From positions 1-6,382 of the forward strand of contig WREE01000114.1 of NCBI GenBank assembly GCA_009779515.1: a stretch of DNA of 6,382 nt. Direction: 5' to 3'. Position 1 is the first letter of the stretch. The number at the start of each line of letters is the position of its first letter. Of this stretch, positions 5,438 through 6,382 are shown piece after piece. The translations under genes and the position numbers were made by a program. The DNA is from Symbiobacteriaceae bacterium (GTDB lineage: Bacteria > Bacillota > JAAYKD01 > WRDA01). The notes beneath the pieces are model-generated. The model did not search any database, had not been told where the DNA came from, and worked only from the letters and a program-made list of their open reading frames with translations.

Positions 5438-5938
5438 TTACCCCAGGATCTCTTCCACACTCTTACCTCGCAGGCGAGCAACTTGTTCCACAGTCTTCAT
5501 TTGCGTTAAAGCCTGTAAGGTAGCGCGCACCTGGTTGATAGGGTTGGAAGAGCCGTGAGATTTGGTTAGTATATCGCGCACCCCTGCTGATTCCAAAACA
5601 GCTCGCACGGGACCGCCGGCGATAACTCCGGTTCCCGGAGCAGCCGGCTTGATGAGAACCTGACCGGAGCCATAACGCCCCAGAGCCTCATGAGGGACAG
5701 TAGTTCCCACCCGAGGAATGGCGACCAAATTTTTTATGGCATCATCTTTACCTTTGCGGATAGCATCCTGCACTTCCCGGGCTTTACCGACTCCGGCGCC
5801 CACATGACCATTTTGGTCTCCCACCACGACTAAAGCGCGAAAGCGGCGAATCCGTCCACCTTTAACAGTTTTCGATACCGGACCCACTGAGACCACCTTT
5901 TCGGTGAGCTCCATGGCAGCAATATCCATACGTTCCAT
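5438..5938 (-). CDS. rpsE: 30S ribosomal protein S5
   Basis: S5 lies near the mRNA entry of the 30S subunit and influences decoding accuracy; mutations in its N-terminal loop give spectinomycin resistance in E. coli. The 166-residue product is full length. The double-stranded-RNA-binding-like N-domain includes KTVKGGRIRRFRALVVVGD (23-41) and NGHVGAGVGKAREV (43-56). The C-domain includes GTTVPHEALGRYGSGQVLIK (78-97), PAAPGTGVIAGGPVRAVLE (98-116) and KSHGSSNPINQVRATLQAL (126-144). The ATG at 5938 has AAGGAGG 7 nt upstream. It lies 49 nt after rplR, the second-longest gap in the window, and 14 nt before rpmD. The spectinomycin-loop lysine-glycine-glycine (KGG, 26-28) is present. Confidence 0.98.
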   Translation of the reverse strand: MERMDIAAMELTEKVVSVGPVSKTVKGGRIRRFRALVVVGDQNGHVGAGVGKAREVQDAIRKGKDDAIKNLVAIPRVGTTVPHEALGRYGSGQVLIKPAAPGTGVIAGGPVRAVLESAGVRDILTKSHGSSNPINQVRATLQALTQMKTVEQVARLRGKSVEEILG

Positions 5939-5987
5939 AATCGTTCCTCCTTATAGACCCTTGCGGCTCGCTACGCTTACCCGTTGC

Positions 5988-6356
5988 TTAAAACTGCAAG
6001 CCCCCTGCCCGGGCCGCATCAGCCAGAGCCGCAACACGACCATGGTAAAGGTAGCCACCGCGATCAAAAACCACCGTGGTAATCCCTTTCTCCTGGGCGC
6101 GCTTGGCGATGAGCTCCCCTACTACCTTAGCAGCTTCAATATTGCCCCCAGAACTCCCTTTGGCTTGAAACTCCTCATCTAGGGTGGAAGCTGCCGCTAA
6201 AGTAAAGCCTTGGCTATCATCGATGATTTGGGCATATATATGCTGATTGCTGCGAAAGACATTTAAACGGGGTTTGTTAGAAGTGCCAGTAATTCTTTTG
6301 CGCACGCGAGCATGGCGATTTTTTCGCGCCGCGTTAGCACTCGGTTTCTTAATCAA
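5988..6356 (-). CDS. rplR: 50S ribosomal protein L18, TTG start
   Basis: L18 binds 5S rRNA and helps anchor it in the central protuberance. The 122-residue product is full length: a basic N-terminal region with RKNRHARVRKRITGT (11-25), then KPRLNVFRSNQHIYAQIIDD (28-47), and the C-terminal FDRGGYLYHGRVAALADAAR (97-116) ending GGLQF. No ATG or GTG exists in frame at the start. The frame has a stop codon 21 bases upstream, and a TTG at 6356 with AAAGGAG 9 nt upstream fits both the spacing and the usual L18 N-terminus (MI.K.S.NAAR). A TTG start is therefore well supported. It follows the probable end of rplF by 14 nt and precedes rpsE by 49 nt. Two 12-base palindromes lie in codons 38-47. Confidence 0.97.
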   Translation of the reverse strand: MIKKPSANAARKNRHARVRKRITGTSNKPRLNVFRSNQHIYAQIIDDSQGFTLAAASTLDEEFQAKGSSGGNIEAAKVVGELIAKRAQEKGITTVVFDRGGYLYHGRVAALADAARAGGLQF

Positions 6357-6365
6357 AGAAAGCCA

Positions 6366-6372
6366 CTCCTTT
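6366..6372 (-). promoter_or_regulatory. rplR ribosome binding site supporting a TTG start
   Basis: AAAGGAG ends 9 nt before the TTG at 6356 and overlaps the probable rplF stop TAA by two bases. It is the only Shine-Dalgarno upstream of rplR, so it fixes the start. Confidence 0.7.
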
Positions 6373-6382
6373 ACTTACCCGT
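6371..6382 (-). CDS. rplF: Probable C-terminal end of 50S ribosomal protein L6 (cut by window edge)
   Basis: The last twelve bases read on the minus strand as Thr-Gly-Lys-stop. L6 proteins of Gram-positive bacteria commonly end in a similar GKTGK tail, and rplF is the gene expected directly before rplR in the spc operon. Only three residues are visible, so the assignment rests mainly on conserved gene order and on the stop lying 14 nt before the rplR start. Confidence 0.6.
   Translation of the reverse strand, partial: TGK

Noticed and set aside
5626..5640. Perfect 6-bp hairpin with 3-nt loop in rpsE
   Set aside because: It falls on the conserved Ala-Pro-Gly-Thr-Gly codons, whose composition readily gives such symmetry; not rare enough.
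5939..5987. 49-nt gap between rplR and rpsE as a possible regulatory element
   Set aside because: Apart from the rpsE ribosome site and a weak direct repeat (GCAACGGGT / GCAAGGGT) I see no stable structure or promoter.

Overview
This window is a fully packed stretch of the conserved ribosomal-protein superoperon (end of the spc part plus the alpha part), and every gene lies on the minus strand. Read in transcription order (from high to low coordinates) it holds: the last codons of rplF (probable), then rplR (L18), rpsE (S5), rpmD (L30), rplO (L15), secY, adk, map, infA (IF1), rpmJ (L36), rpsM (S13), rpsK (S11), rpsD (S4) and the first 51 codons of rpoA. The order secY-adk-map-infA-rpmJ-rpsM-rpsK-(rpsD)-rpoA is typical of Gram-positive Firmicutes. 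rpsD sitting between rpsK and rpoA, unlike Bacillus subtilis where it is elsewhere, together with a four-cysteine S4, a zinc-type L36 and a four-cysteine adenylate kinase lid, suggests a class-Clostridia-like organism with mid G+C content. That placement is an inference from gene order and protein sequence, not a database match.

Layout: positions 3509-6382 carry large- and small-subunit proteins followed by the SecY translocon channel. Positions 2099-3492 carry adenylate kinase and methionine aminopeptidase, which overlap by four bases. Positions 1713-2067 carry two tiny genes, infA and rpmJ. After the largest gap of the window (94 nt, 1619-1712) come rpsM, rpsK, rpsD and rpoA. All other gaps are under 50 nt or are overlaps, and almost every gene has a clear Shine-Dalgarno sequence. 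I see no promoter, no convincing terminator, no tRNA, no mobile element and no CRISPR. The whole region looks like one co-transcribed unit that continues beyond both ends.

Functionally the genes serve protein production as a chain: ribosome assembly (L18, S5, L30, L15, L36, S13, S11, S4), initiation (IF1), N-terminal methionine removal (Map), membrane insertion and export (SecY), adenylate balance (Adk) and transcription (RpoA). Nothing here is an undescribed system. The points worth a second look are the structured 94-nt leader before rpsM (candidate S4 autoregulation site), the nested palindromes inside adk, a 10-base palindrome core shared by adk and rpsM, the missing KOW-protein gene between map and infA, an unusual residue in IF1, and start-codon choices for rplR, rpmD and secY.
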